In this document: positions 1-12,539 of the stretch, one piece after another
Numbering within the stretch: the first letter of the stretch is position 1
How the letters are laid out: every line of letters starts with the position of its first letter
From: Anisus vortex
Lineage: Eukaryota; Mollusca; Gastropoda; Planorbidae
Length of the DNA stretch: 64,000 bases
NCBI GenBank assembly: GCA_949126835.1
Contig: OX421502.1
Span: 36,357,789-36,421,788 of the forward strand
Direction of reading: 5' to 3'
Notes under the pieces: generated by a model
Told to the model about the DNA's origin: nothing
What the model saw: only the letters and a program-made list of their open reading frames with translations
Databases searched by the model: none
Program-made: the position numbers and the translations under genes

Positions 1-1122
1 TAAACTTAGATTACAAAAAAAAAGGGAGTATAATAAAAACTTGGTTTTTATGGGTTAGTTTTTAATGCTTTATTTGAAGTGATTGAGCACTGCATGCATA
101 ACATACAACAGCACACGGTGATCGTTCCATTGGGAAAACTGCTCTATGCACACATCATGGCGTGTAATTCCAATAAATGTTAAAATCATTTAGAGTTACG
201 TTTTATTTTGTCCACTATGAATTTTAATCAGGATAGTCTACAGTTTTTTTTATTAAAGCTTCTGAAATTGTGAATTTTACACGTTTGATTTGTATTTCAA
301 ATGATTTGTTATTGCTAGGCTTAGTGTTGTTTAGTTGTTTTTTTATTATTTTTGTTTGTGAAAGATTTGCACGTTTTTTTTTTAATGAGCGCGGAACGGA
401 AATTTTCCGCCGCTCCAAATTATTGAAATTGTTTGACACTTGTAAAAAAAAAAAAAACGACGCATAAAGTAAATCAATGCTTCCAAATTTCTGATCCATC
501 ACCCTTCCCCCCCCCCCCACCCTAACGCACCCACACTCGTTCCCCACACCCTAACAGCACCCACACACCTTCCTGGGTACCAATTATTATTATTGTTGTT
601 GCCTTTATTTGTATTTTCTGTGAAGCGTGTGTTGGTAACGGAACTTTAAAAAAAAAAGTCATTAATTTTAAAGGCGCTGCCCTTCTCCCCCTTCCTTGAC
701 ATGTGAGCTTGTTCGAGTTGTCCAGAGGGGCTACTGTACCGTAATGTTTTAATCTATGACTGTATGACTTCCCGCGTCACGTCGTTAGAGCTTTTTTTTT
801 TTGTCTGATGGAGGCTATTAGTACTTTCCGGAAGCCTTGTTTTTTTTTTTTAATGAGTGGAAAGGGTGGGCGTGGTGATAAGATTTAGTGTTTTTTTTTT
901 GTTGTTGTTGTTGTTGTGAAGCTTTCTGTTTTGTTTAAAGTTTTTTTTTTACGACTTTGACCTTGATATCTAGGTGACGGGAACGATAAAACAAGGAAAT
1001 TGGGTCGGGTGGGTGAAGGCTGTCGGGTTGTTTCCTGTTTTTCTACTCAAACGAGAGGGTCGATGGTGTAAAAGTTGTACAAGGCGTCTAAAGTGTAGTA
1101 TCACTTCTCAAATGTAAACTTA
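1..1122. other. Intergenic, no gene seen
   Basis: AT-rich sequence with many homopolymer runs of T, A and C (C run near 508-520). Short ORFs on both strands read through homopolymers and show no family motif. No splice-flanked exon or RNA gene recognised. Confidence 0.5.
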
Positions 1123-1361
1123 CATGCGTAAAGATATTCCATGCGTAAAGATATTTCATGCGTAAAGATATTCCAGGCCTAAAGATATTCCAGGCGTAAA
1201 GATATTCCAGGCGTAAAGATATTCAATGCGTAAAGATATTCCATGCGTAAAGATATTCCATGCGTAAAGATATTCCATGCGTAAAGATATTCCATGCGTA
1301 AAGATATTCCAGGCGTAAAGATATTCCAGGTGTAAAGATATTCCAGGCGTAAAGATATTCC
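1123..1361 (+). repeat. 17-bp minisatellite, about 14 units
   Basis: Tandem copies of CATGCGTAAAGATATTC with occasional changes at the first bases (CAGGC, CAGGT, CAATG). A minus-strand ORF through it gives a repetitive peptide and is not a gene. Confidence 0.95.
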
Positions 1362-1436
1362 CGTGGCTGTTTAGATTGTGAAGCCTCACTTTTAGTTGAG
1401 GAATTCTGTTGTAGGCAGGGTAATCTTGCATTAAAA

Positions 1437-1697
1437 AAAAGTAAAGTACCCGTCGGAACAAACTGATCATAGGGCCAGTGAAGCAGCGTTCACCAGTTTC
1501 TGTGGCCACTGCCTAGTAGATGATTGTGGGGCCAATGCAATGCACAGCCGCCTTTACTTTACCCCAACTAAGGTCAGATTTTGGTAGATTTAGGGACACC
1601 CTCCAGACCCGTGAAAAAAATCCACGTCGTCAATAGGATTCGAACCCGGGACCTTCGGTATGCCAGTCGAACGCGCTGCTGCCCGGTCACCGTGCCC
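1437..1697 (-). repeat. tRNA-derived SINE, family A, minus strand
   Basis: Read on the minus strand it starts with a GGGCACGGTGACC-type head and has a B-box-like GGTTCGAATCC, followed by a conserved body (GGGTGTCCCT, AAGTAAAGGCGG, CTATG near the end). The same roughly 250-bp sequence recurs at 3698, 9908, 33145, 37069, 40645 and 61262, which shows it is interspersed. The tRNA-like head is the Pol III promoter expected of such SINEs. Confidence 0.8.
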
Positions 1698-2303
1698 AAG
1701 AAAGATATTTTTGTGGCTCTTTAGATTTTTTGTGAGGCTTCCCATTTAGACGAGGGATTCTCTGTTATAGGCCCTCCATCTTGCATGTTCAGGATTTATT
1801 TACTTTAAAAAAAATTAAGGCAATGTTAGCTAAATTGTATAAGCTTATGCACGGGTGTGCCACAGGCGTCCCGCGGGTCACAATCGGGCCCCACCAAACC
1901 CGTTAATTAATCTCGTCTCCTTCCCAACACAGCTTCTAACGGCGATCATTCACAATCGTTTGTACATATAATAATATAAATAATGTAAATAATTTGTTTT
2001 AAGAATATGTCGCTTATCTCGCTGCATGAAATTCTTTATAACGCCCGATGAAAGCAATATTTAAAACTTAGAGATGTAGTCTACAGTTCGGAAAGGAATT
2101 TTATACGGGTTAAAAAAGATATATTTTTTTTTTAAATATTAAGTTTGAACTATCCCTGGAAGAGAATTGAACACAAGTCTCCCGCATGCATCTAAAATAT
2201 AATTATTAGATTTTACATACTGAAAACCTTTTTGTGAAACCTTAAAGTCCTGAAATTCTTTAAAATCTTTAGAGATAAGTAACATTAATGTACTTTTTTT
2301 TAA
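1698..2303. other. Intergenic, no gene seen
   Basis: AT-rich sequence with no recognisable coding region, repeat array or RNA gene. Confidence 0.45.
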
Positions 2304-2500
2304 AGTAGAAAAATAAATAAAAGTTATGTGGGGAATCGAACCCAGGTCGCACGTATGGCAGTCGGATATGCTAACCACTCAGCTAAATTAGACATATACC
2401 GGAAGCGAGATCGCAAAAGCAAAATATGAGACAATAAGGTCACGTGTCTTAAAATAAACCGAACGTGGATCGGAATCCACACACACAGTCTACTATATAT
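2304..2500 (-). repeat. tRNA-derived SINE, family B, minus strand
   Basis: On the minus strand it runs from TAGACTGTGTGTGTGG through a GACACGTGACCTTAT segment into a tRNA-like part with A box TAGCTGAGTGGTTAG and B box GGTTCGATTCC. Two more copies lie at 26659-26862 and 62944-63130. The tRNA-like part sits in the 3' half, which is unusual for a simple tRNA SINE. Confidence 0.8.
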
Positions 2501-3697
2501 ATATAAATAGAGTATATGCGTTTTTTTTAATAGGGCTTTGCAATCCCGTGACAAAAAGCACGTGATTTGTGTTTACTTTGAGTAATGGTGTACAATTAAA
2601 TATGGCCGCTGTATTAATAAAGTTTCATATAGGCTCGAGCTTTTTTTAAATGATGTGTTGTGTTTTAAGTCTTATTAAGATTTAAGCTGTATTATGTATG
2701 TTAAATAAAATAGGCTATTTTAATATTATCATAGACATAGATCATAGACGATGTGAGCCTAATAGTGACTTGACTAGATAGCCTATTCACCAACAATATC
2801 ACTTGACATCGTAGCCTAGCCTACGAAACATTAAAAGTGTAGGCCTATAAAGTGAAATTGAAAGTGTAAATAGGTCTAGCCGGCCCTAGCCTAATCACAT
2901 TAATCAATTAATATACAGTACTACTATTTACCTCCTTATTTTTGAGTAGGATAGCCAATATTCAGATGTGAATTTTGCATGAAAAAGAAGTACTTCACTT
3001 TCACCACGTTACGTTTGTACCTCAAGTGGGTTCTATATTTACACAAATACGTCACTAAATTTACACAAAAAAACTTAAGCTCCGCCTACTGAGAACGCTC
3101 TATAAGGCGTACAATAGTCAATATATGATCTCTTTAAAAACCACAAAAACCACTGGTGCAATCATTGTGTGTATTCAACTCAGGCGAACATACTCTATTG
3201 ATATTTTCAAAAAGAACTTAAAAACTCTTCTTTTTTTTTCAAGATTTACCTTAGATAACAAGTTGCATTAGTACTGCAATATTTTCTTCACAAATAGCAG
3301 CGCTACGATTTAGACTAAATACCGTGTCCTATTAATAAGGCAAACACTGATTACTGATGTAAGCTCAAAGGGAATCGAATAGCGCGCGCTTCGACGTCTG
3401 CTTTTCTAAAAAAATAATTGAAGATAGCATCTGTTTTTAAACACAGACACACACACACACATACAGAGAACAACTTATATCATTGTTGTCTTACAAGTCT
3501 TACTACCACGTGACCAGCAGGGACTTGTTTATAGCGTTGTCATGGAGACACGCGACATCGTCATTGTTTAAAAATAGAGTAATGGCGGAAAATTAGGTTT
3601 GGGGCGTGGTCGGTGTTTGTTTTTGTTTTTTTCTTCCGCAGTGTAATAAGCCATTGGTTAGTCGTCTTTCAGACACGTGATTGTCAGCTTACCCAAT
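2501..3697. other. Intergenic, no gene seen
   Basis: AT-rich with short CA repeats (about 3443-3462). No coding region recognised. Contains CACGTG E-box palindromes near 3508 and 3674, as do several other repeats in the window. Confidence 0.45.
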
Positions 3698-3921
3698 AGC
3701 GGTGGCCGTGCGGCAGCGCGTTCGGCTGGCTTTCCGAAGGTCCTGAGTTCGAATCGTGGTGCAGGATTCGGGACTGGAGGGTGTCCCTGAGTCTACCCAG
3801 CACCTGACCATATTTGGGGTAAAGTAAAGGCGGCCACACAAACACCTAGTATGCCACAGAAACTGGTGAACACTGCTTCGCCGGCCCTATGGATCAGCTT
3901 GGACCGACGGAATACTTTAAT
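3698..3921 (+). repeat. tRNA-derived SINE, family A, plus strand
   Basis: Head GCGGTGGCCGTGCGGCAGCG, B-box-like GAGTTCGAATCG, then the family body and end GACGGAATACTTTA. It matches the copies at 9908 and 37069 in the same orientation. Confidence 0.8.
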
Positions 3922-4976
3922 TTACCAATAACGTAAGCTTACTATTTATAAAGTTGTTCAGAGACAAAAGTCGCACCCCCCCCCCCCCCCCCAATCGGGC
4001 TCGAGTCTTGGTTAACGGGACATTCGTTTTCGAAAGGCCAGAACGGTTGGGGCATCCCTTGATTAGACACCCTAGCTCTAAACAGGTGCTCGACGGGACT
4101 ACTAAGACATGTAATTTAATGCCCCTGGCCGATTTGCGCTGGCCACACCATGCCATGGTAGGCAACTAAAGCTGGTGAGCTATGATTCAATCGCTCTATA
4201 AACCACATACAACCACAACACGCTCACACACAAAAAACAACAACCCAGATCTTAAATGGAGTTTGTTTGTTTTGTTGTTCTGGACAAAACAGTATCGATC
4301 TATTTGTCCACAATTTCAAAATACACGTATTAAAAGTCTTGCTTAATGGAATTTTAATCTTGACAAAACAGCAAATGAATTAACCCCTTCTCTCCCCATC
4401 CCAAGCCATTACAAATACACCATTACTACGGAGCTCAGCTGTTCAAAAAGCGTCGACTGGCCATTTAAAATAAAATAAAATAAAAGGATGTGTCTAATGA
4501 GTTATGGATTGGAAACTAATTACAAGAGACATGTTTGTTTGTTTGTGTTTTCTTAGTTACTACTCTTGCCGGTGTGAATGCCGGGAATAACTGTGTGTGT
4601 CTCTGTGTGTGTTGTGTGTGTGTTGTAGTTCACAGTACACAGCCGATGTGAGTGATTGTTGAATTTTTAATGCCAATTAAAGCTCATTCAACGCACACAC
4701 ACACACACGTACGCATGCTGAAAGAGCTCGCATGCTGAAAGAGCTCGCGTGTGTTGAATTTATTTTTTTCTTTCTGCTCTTTTGAACATTGTTGTGTTAA
4801 AAGGTTTTCAACATGTCTAAAAAAAAACACAAAAAAACTAAAAACAATAGAATATATTTTTTTTATTTGTGATGACTGTGCACATTAAAAAATATTTTTT
4901 TTAAACAGTAAGATCAGATCTTTAAACTGCATGAGGAATTTCACTATTTGTTCAGGTTCATGTTTGTAACATAGAT
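3922..4976. other. Intergenic with poly-C and CA/GT tracts
   Basis: Contains a C run of about 17 (3976-3992), GT- and CA-rich stretches near 4593-4710, and a 19-bp direct duplication near 4715-4750. No gene seen. Confidence 0.5.
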
Positions 4977-5179
4977 CAGGGATCGGCAACTTACGACGCG
5001 CGTTCCAGACCTGGCACGCAGAATGATTTGCAGTGGCACGCGGAAGACCCGAAAAAAAAGGCAATTCAAGTTTTTTTCTACAAGGAAAATAAAAGCAGAA
5101 GGACTTTAAGATGTTGGCACGCCAAATGAATTAGAAATCCTACTTTGGCACACTATTATCAAAAGGTTGCCGACCCCTG
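4977..5179 (+). mobile_element. Short non-autonomous hAT element
   Basis: Begins CAGGGATCGGCAACTT and ends AAAGGTTGCCGACCCCTG, forming imperfect terminal inverted repeats of the hAT type. It is flanked by an 8-bp target duplication with one mismatch (ACATAGAT at 4969, ACATAGAC at 5180). Only 203 bp, no ORF. It is an internally deleted relative of the 1.35-kb element at 24118. Confidence 0.85.
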
Positions 5180-5646
5180 ACATAGACGTGATTTTCCTAG
5201 TATGGAGCCTTTGTTTTGTGGCGCTGTGCCAATGGGATTCTTTAATATAAGGATACATTTTGACATAAAAAAAACAACAACAAAAAACATAGAAACAATC
5301 AACATTACTATCCGCTTCAAAACTAATTTCCCGAAAACTTAGAAGGAAAAAAAAAATCCCAACATTTTATTTTTCACGACGCGACTAAAAACATCAAGGA
5401 TCTATGTGTAAAAACACATAGGAGCCGCAGCCCTGGTCATATTATTTACCTTTCTGAAGTCAACACTTCCGGCACCTATTTTTTCCCCCTTAATGTCCCG
5501 AAAGGTCTTGTTAAGTACCAGTATTTACATTTCAGGATACGTTTGACCTAATTTGTTATTTGGAAAGAAATGGAGGTTTTGTTCAGTGTAACTAATGGGT
5601 ATTGTTTGTGCTGTTTGTTTTCTATAACCTCTATATTTGAGTGTGG
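5180..5646. other. Intergenic, no gene seen
   Basis: AT-rich, with A and T tracts. No recognisable feature. Confidence 0.4.
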
Positions 5647-5850
5647 TGCATGGTTTCGAGCGGCAGCGCGTTGGGCTGGCGTATCGAAGGCCTTACTTAC
5701 TGCCAGCTACTGTCAAGTAGGCTACCTATCAGGGCTTTGTAGACTCGGAGACACCATCCGGAACCGGGGAACAAACCTTCTAGCCCTTCACCAGGATTCG
5801 AACCCGGGACCTTTGGTCCACCACCCACCGCTTTACCTTTAGACCACCGT
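5647..5850. repeat. Composite of two family A SINE pieces
   Basis: The left part reads as a plus-strand SINE head (GAGCGGCAGCGCGTTGGGCT). The right part reads as a minus-strand SINE (AGGATTCGAACCCGGGACC, then a head complement). This suggests two insertions or a rearranged copy. The 90-codon ORF across it is a by-product. Confidence 0.65.
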
Positions 5851-7020
5851 AGGCCTACTCCATATTAGATCCGATGTAGGTCTGTTTGGAAAGAATTTGG
5901 CGCGAGTGAGAAAGGAAAGGGGTAAGGGGGGGGGGGGGGGCGCTAAACGAACTGAACGGAGAATGGATTGTTAATGTCGTGGCATCATGATTCCAGACAA
6001 ACAAGTAGATAATGCTTGAATGCTCCCAGTTGCATGTTGATGAGCTGTAAATGATCACCGTATGAATGGCTTCGTTGTGCAATAGGTTAGAAGCATGTGT
6101 TTTAAACTATATGTATGAACGTGAAAGTGAATCATGGATGGATGGCTATCGGCGAAGCGTTAGATTTGTCCTTATGAAGTTTGAAATCTGTTTACATGAC
6201 AAAGTAAGCATAGATTAGTTCACTGTGCTAGTCGCGTAGTCCCTTTCGCCTCATAAATCTGTACAGCCCCCGCGGCTTAGTCTTGTACCTACTTAGGCAG
6301 AAAAGATTAACGTGCTAAGTTGTTTTTAATGTGTGCGTTGTGTTGTTAAAAGAAAATTAATTACAAGTGCTCAACGCAACACGTGTAGGCATTTTATCAC
6401 TAGCCAGCAATCATGACGTGATTTGCCGCCCCCTTCCCCCCGCCCCACTCACCCCACAGAGTTATCGCCCCCCCCCCATCACGTGGCCGAATTTGGAGAG
6501 GGGTTGGAGTGGCGTACCCCCCCTCCCCCTCCACACCGGTCATCCTTGCGCACGTTTAATTCCTTAACGCGCGTATTAATTAATTGATTGATCGCGTCGT
6601 TCTGTATTAACTGCCCCCGATAAACTGGATCAACAAATGTAGCTCTGACCAGACGCACCGTTCGTTGTAAGAAGGTAAAGCGTGGGGGGAGGGAGGGCAG
6701 ATGCATCAGAGTTTGGGGGGGGGGGGGTGTCGATTTTCCGGCGGTAATGATTCGCCTCGATCTATCGCCTCCTGCTGCTAACAAGCATCCCCCTATCCTC
6801 CCCCCCCCCCCTACCACGTTACCAGGACACATGCTTCAGGCGCATGTCAGATGTTGAAGGGTAGAACAACCGTTAGTGGATTTGTTGCATGCATTAGTCA
6901 TTAGTGGAAAAGAAGAAGCTGGTCGGGGAATTGATTGGAAAGGGGGGGGGGGGGGGGGGTGGGGCGCTGGTTAGAAAAAGGGCGCAACGTATTGCGTAGA
7001 CTTTGTTTGCGATAATACGT
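5851..7020. other. Intergenic with many poly-G/poly-C runs
   Basis: Homopolymer G or C runs occur near 5928-5940, 6471-6478, 6715-6727, 6800-6810 and 6941-6960. Short ORFs here are rich in proline or glycine because of them. No gene recognised. Confidence 0.55.
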
Positions 7021-8052
7021 GTTGATGGTCTGTGTACCATTTGTCCGTGCCAGTGATGATAAGTGGTGTATTGTTGACCACTTGTCTATGCAGGGGATGA
7101 TAAGTGTTGATGTTTTGTTGAGCACTTGTCCACGCTGGTAATAATAACGGATGTTTTGTATACCACTTGTATACGCTAACAATGATAACTGATGTTTTGT
7201 ATACCACTTGTCCACGCTGGTAATAATAACTGATGTTTTGTATACCACTTGTCCACGCTGGTAATAATAACTGATGTTTTGTATACCACTTGTACACGCT
7301 GGTAATAATAACTGATGTTTTGTATACCACTTGTCCACGCTGGTAATAATAACTGTTGTTTTGTATACCACTTGTCCACGCTAACAATGATAACTGATGT
7401 TTTGTATACCACTTGTCCACGCTGGTAATAATAACTGATGTTTTGTATACCACTTGTCCACGCTAACAATGATAACTGATGTTTTGTATACCACTTGTCC
7501 ACGCTAACAATGATAACTGGTGTTTTGTATACCACTTGTCCACGCTGGTAATAATAACTGATGTTTTGTATACCACTTGTCCACGCTAACAATGATAACT
7601 GATGTTTTGTATACCACTTGTCCACGCTGGTAATAATAACTGATGTTTTGTATACCACTTGTCCACGTTGGTAATGATAACTGATATTTTGTATACCACT
7701 TGTCCACGCTGGTAATAATAACTGATGTTTTGTATCCCACTTGTCCACGCTGGCAATGATAAGTGATGCTTTGTTGACCACTTGTCCACGCTGGCAATGA
7801 TAAGGGATGTTTTGTATACCACTTGTCCACGCTGGCAATGAGAAGTGATGTTTTGTTGACGCCTTGTCCACGCTGGCAAAGATAAGGGATGTTTTGTTCA
7901 CCACTTGTCCACGCTGGCAATGATAAGTGATGCTTTGTTGACCACTTGTCTGTGCAGGAGATGATAGTTGTTGTTTTATTGAACAATTGACTATGGTGGT
8001 GATGATAGGTGTTGTTATGTTGACTACTTGTCCATGTAGATGTTGATAGCCT
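7021..8052. repeat. 41-bp minisatellite, about 24 units
   Basis: Units carry GTTTTGTATACCACTTGTCC and a variable end (GCTGGTAATAATAAC or GCTAACAATGATAAC). Units diverge at both ends of the array and are most uniform in the middle. Because 41 is not a multiple of three, each unit shifts frame, and the consensus is stop-free in all three minus-strand frames. This yields minus-strand ORFs of up to 337 codons with a 41-residue peptide period. I treat these as accidental. Confidence 0.93.
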
Positions 8053-8375
8053 TTTTTTTGTTTATTGATGGTATGGCCACATCCATAATTGTACCTCATT
8101 GATGATATAACCCGAGCTATACTTGCAGCGTCCGAATGATATAGCTGCAGCGCCACGTATCGATGTTGCAGTTGCACGCGAAGATACATCTTGCTTAGAC
8201 GGTACAGATTGGGGCCTTTCGACTGAGCTGGAACTCATTGCTGCTTGTTGTATTATTAAAACCGACTACCTTGTCCATAGAACACCACAGAACTGATTAA
8301 TTTATGAGACGGTGATCAATCACGCGACGTCCATCGTCTGCCATTTGGTTTTGGCTTCTACCTGCCACAAACAAC

Positions 8376-9262
8376 CGTTCCACCGTGTTGGCCCAATAAA
8401 GTTGTTGGGATATATCTGCGTTCAACAATCGTTCGCCATCTAAGCCCACCAAAGTAGTTGGGCTCTATTTGTTTTAAAATCATCGTTCCCTATGTCGGCC
8501 CACCAAAGCTGTTTGATATATCTGCTTTAAACCATAGTTCCATATGTTGGCCCACCAAAGCTGTGTGATATAGCGGCTTTAAACCATAGTTCCATATGTT
8601 GGCCCACCAAAGCTGTGTGATATAGCGGCTTTAAACCATAGTTCCATATGTTGGCCCACCAATGCTGTGTGATATAGCGGCTTTAAACCATAGTTCCATA
8701 TGTTGGCCCACCAATGCTGTGTGATATAGTGGCTTTAAACCATAGTTCCATATGTTGGCCCACCAATGCTGTGTGATATAGCGGCTTTTAACCATAGTTC
8801 CATATGTTGGCCCACCAAAGCTGTGTGATATATCGGCTTTAAACCATAGTTCCATATGTTGGCCCACCAATGCTGTGTGATATAGTGGCTTTAAACCATA
8901 GTTCCATATGTTGGCCCACCAATGCTGTGTGATATAGCGGCTTTAAACCATAGTTCCATATGTTGGCCCACCAAAGCTGTGTGATATATCGGCTTTAAAC
9001 CATAGTTCCATATGTTGGCCCACCAAAGCTGTGTGATATATCGGCTTTAAACCATAGTTCCTTATGTTGGCCCACCAAAGCTGTGCGATATATCGGCTTT
9101 AAACCATAGTTCCATATGTTGGCCCACCAAAGCTGTGTGATATATCGGCTTTAAACCATAGTATCATATGTCGGCCCACCAAAGCTGTGCGATATATCGG
9201 CTTTAAACCATAGTTCCATATGTCGGCCCACCAAACCTGTGTGATATATCGGCTTTAACTCA
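8376..9262. repeat. 52-bp minisatellite, about 17 units
   Basis: Tandem units with GGCTTTAAACCATAGTTCC and TGTTGGCCCACCAA. The first three units are more diverged than the rest. The minus-strand ORF at 8631-8870 is a by-product of the repeat. Confidence 0.93.
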
Positions 9263-9494
9263 TCGTGTTGAGAGGAATACGGCCAGTGTCTAAGAAAAGT
9301 AGTCCTGCAACTGTTGAATAACAATTGTGGTAAATGGTGTGCTCAAGGATTTTGTTGTGGATGAAAGCCAGAATTAGGACAGACCAACAACTATTAAGAC
9401 ACATCTGCCCAACTTTCAAATACATTAACCATAGGTCACTCATTTGACAGCCCGGATGGCATTTTAGTTCCAGGAAATGTTTAATTATGCTAGT

Positions 9495-9546
9495 TGAGCA
9501 AGCCGCTGAAGCGCTATAGAAATGTCCATTCTTATCTTATCTTAGT
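9495..9546 (+). repeat. LINE-type 3' end with TTATC tail
   Basis: AAGCGCTATAGAAATG followed by CCATTCTTATCTTATCTTA. The same end, attached to a reverse-transcriptase C-terminus, is at 63490-63548, so this is a strongly 5'-truncated copy of that CR1-like family. Confidence 0.65.
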
Positions 9547-9907
9547 TATATTGGTTTAAGTCAGGGGTCTCCAAACTACGGCCCGCGGGCCGCATGCGGC
9601 CCGCGAGGCCCTCTCAGGCGGCCCGCGGAGTCCTTTTTATCTACGGAAAAAAATTATGGAATTTTACTTGTATTCTGCCAAGTTCAACCACCGTTTACGT
9701 GGACATTATGTTTTTACCGAATTAAAATTGAGGCGCGCAGTAGTACGTTATGTTTTCCAACCGATCACTTATACAATGCAAAACCTTATTCGCTGCTTAA
9801 TATTTCTACTTTTCAAATGGAAAGGATTGAGACAAAAACAATGCGAGTTTGGAGGAAAGACAAATAAGCTTAGTGTACATTAGGCCTATTAGGAAGTTCT
9901 GAATGTG

Positions 9908-10153
9908 GTACGGTAGCCGAGCAGCAGCGTGTTTGACTGACGATCTGAGGGTCCTGGCTTCGAATCCTAATGCAGGCTAGGATTTTTTCCCACGATTTGA
10001 GGGTGTCCTGGAGTCTACCTGATCTTAGTTGACGTAAAGTAAAGGCGGCTGTGCATAGTGCTGGCCACACAATCACCTAGTATGCCGTGGCCACAGAAAC
10101 CGGTGAACACTGCTTCACCGGTCCTATGGATCAATTTGGTCCGACGGGATACT
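9908..10153 (+). repeat. tRNA-derived SINE, family A, nested in hAT element
   Basis: Head GTACGGTAGCCGAGCAGCAG, B-box-like GGCTTCGAATCC, body and end GACGGGATACTTTTTTTT. It sits inside the hAT element, so it is younger than that insertion. Confidence 0.82.
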
Positions 10154-10470
10154 TTTTTTTTATTTTTAGGAAGGGCTGAAGGGAGACAAATTGTAAGCAA
10201 ATAGTAGGCCTATAAAGGGGGAAAAGGTGGGGGGATGAAAAGTTGTTTCCCCCACTCTCAAATTGGGCACACCTTTTAAACGCGAACAATGTTTCTAGTA
10301 CAAGGCCACGCATGCACGCCTATTCTTCCCACCAAGAAGACTTGCATCAAAGCAAACATAAGGAGAAATATACACATAATTTGGAGAGTGAAGTCCGTGC
10401 ATAAAAATTAGCTAAATTACAAAATGACACACACATCTCAGAGGACATTGTTCAGTTAATCATCAAATGA

Positions 10471-11994
10471 AAACGATCTTTAACTAAGGCCAGTTATAAA
10501 GTTGCTTACGTTCTGGCTAAAAGTGGCAAACCGTTTACAGATGGTGAAGGAATGTTTGTTGGGAGGTGGCTGAGGAACTTTGCCCAGAAAAGTCAAAACA
10601 ATTTTAAAATGTAGCTTTGGGTGCAAATACCATTGCTCGCCGTGTTGCAGATATGGGTGAAAACATTGTGCATCAAATAGCGAAAAATGCAAGCAGGTTT
10701 CGCCATTTTTCACTTCAAATGGATGAATCGTTGGACAGCTGTTCCACCTCTCAAATGCTTGTGTTCATTAGAGATGTGGACGAAGACTCGAACATAGCAC
10801 AATAGCTGGCTTACATACATAACATGTATGACACTTTTACCGAAGAGGATATCTTCAATGAGTTGAAAAAAAACATTTGCTGATTATAACTTGGACTGGA
10901 CTAACCTCAGTTGCGTTACTGTTGATGGAGCAAAGAACATGCGTGGCACAAAGAAAGGCGTGGTTGGACAAGTGAAGCAGATGTGTAATGAAAAACAAAG
11001 TCCACAACCAATGTTCCTACATTGTATTATTCACCAGCAAGCTTTGTGTGCTAAATATATGGATATTAGCAGTGTACTGAATCCTGTGGTGAAGATGGTC
11101 AATTTAATAAGGTCACATGGGCTCAGTCATAGATAGTTCAGAGACATGTTGAAAGATACAGACACAGAATCGAAAGATTTACCATATTACACAGCAGTAA
11201 GATGGCTAAGTTATGAGAAAGTTCTGAGCAGAGTATTTAAGTTAAGAAAGGAAATAGGTGAGTCCCTGGAAAGTAAAGGCAAGCCACAGCCATTACTGTC
11301 TGATGAAGAGAGGGTGTAGAAATTGGCCTTTGCCACAGACATAACTACAGTCTAGTCATTTACATTTTATGAACCTAAAACTACAAGGAGAGTAAAATCT
11401 AGTTTCTAATCTATACACCAACGTAAAGGCCTTTAGATCCAAACTTGTCTTGTTTTTGGAAAAAGCACAGGCCAACAACTTGACGCACTTTCAACAGTGC
11501 AAGGTATTCATGGCTGAAGCAACAGATGAGTTCCTCACGTGATTTGCATGCGAGATCATCAAAGAGCTCCAGCTGCAGTTTCAGGAGCGGTTTTCTGATT
11601 TGTATTCAAAGGCAGAAAAATTGAGACTGTTTCAAAACCCATTTGAAGCAGACGTGGCCAGTTGCCCAGATGAACTGCAGCTGGAGGTCATTGAGTTGCA
11701 AGCAAATGACCTCCTTATGGATAAGTTCAAAGAAGGACTGGTGGGTTTTTAACAGTTTTTGCTCTAGAAAGACTTTCCTAATATGAAAACGTTTGCACCA
11801 AGGTACCTTTCAATCTTTGGAACAAGATACCTGTGTGAACAAACATTTTCAAGAATGAAATACGTAAAGAACATTTAAGAACAAACTTATCCGATGATAA
11901 TCTCAGGTCAATGTTGATATTAGGGACATCAAATCTAAAGCCAGAAATGTCTGCTATTTTGGCATCCAGGAAACAATTTCACCATCCCCACTAA
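10471..11994 (+). pseudogene. hAT transposase remnant (GTF2IRD2/ZBED-like)
   Basis: A transposase of the hAT superfamily would cut and paste the surrounding element. Conserved blocks can be read in order. Near 10471 is a KVAYVLAKSGKPF-type segment. At 10693-10755 is an RFSLQMDES-like block (RHFSLQMDESLD) with the catalytic-region aspartate. At 10914-11120 are VTVDGAKNMRG and FLHCIIHQQALCAK. At 11189-11230 is a TAVRWLS block. The C-terminal dimerisation motif YLCEQTFSRMKYVK is near 11825-11870. In-frame stops interrupt it near 10803, 11134 and 11318, and frameshifts are needed to join the blocks. No active protein is likely. The resemblance to GTF2IRD2/ZBED5-type hAT proteins is from motif memory. 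Confidence 0.85.
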
Positions 11995-12539
11995 TACATG
12001 TGATCAAGTGTAGTGCATCAGTGTGTTATTAAATAATAACTGAACACAATAATATTAAATAAATAATTATAAACAGCGTCCATGTTTTGATTCTTTTTAA
12101 TTTGGACCTCGAGTGTGTAGTTGGCCCCCGAGCTGCTGTTTGATAGTTAATGCGGCCCTCGGGCTGAAAAGTTTGGAGACCCCTGGTTTAAGTGAACGTT
12201 GTTCCACACATACATTTACAATTTTTCCGATCTGTTTTGCTTTTTTTATTACCAGATGATCGTGACGACAACCCAACATTTTATGAGCGTGTAAATAATG
12301 TAAAGTTTTAAATTATTAATTAGATTTATATTTTTTTAGCCTAGAGAATTATATCCGTGTTCTTAGTTGTTTGTTGCTCAGTGTTAAGTGCACTCTGAGC
12401 TTACATTATGTTTGTTGGCAAATAGAAATATTATTATTATTATTATTATTTTATGACTTTTTGATGTACGAACTATAGGCAAGTTTAGATTTTCAAACCA
12501 ATGATTACATTTAGAGCACAACTACGAATTAGCAATTGC

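Larger units (their letters stand above)
9562..12185 (+). mobile_element. 2.6-kb hAT transposon with degraded transposase
   Basis: Starts CAGGGGTCTCCAAACTACGG and ends GTTTGGAGACCCCTG, an inverted pair typical of hAT elements. The flanks are a perfect 8-bp target duplication, GTTTAAGT (9554-9561 and 12186-12193). The GC-rich subterminal sequence (GGCCCGCGGGCCGC) resembles Charlie-type hATs. Inside are a broken transposase (10471-11994) and a later family A SINE insertion (9908-10153). Confidence 0.92.

Noticed and set aside
5570..5842. 90-codon ORF
   Set aside because: It reads through two SINE fragments, and the peptide ([13 protein letters not shown]) is typical of SINE translation.
7176..8189. 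337-codon minus-strand ORF as a gene
   Set aside because: It covers the 41-bp minisatellite, and all three frames are open there. No unique domain. Kept only as an oddity.
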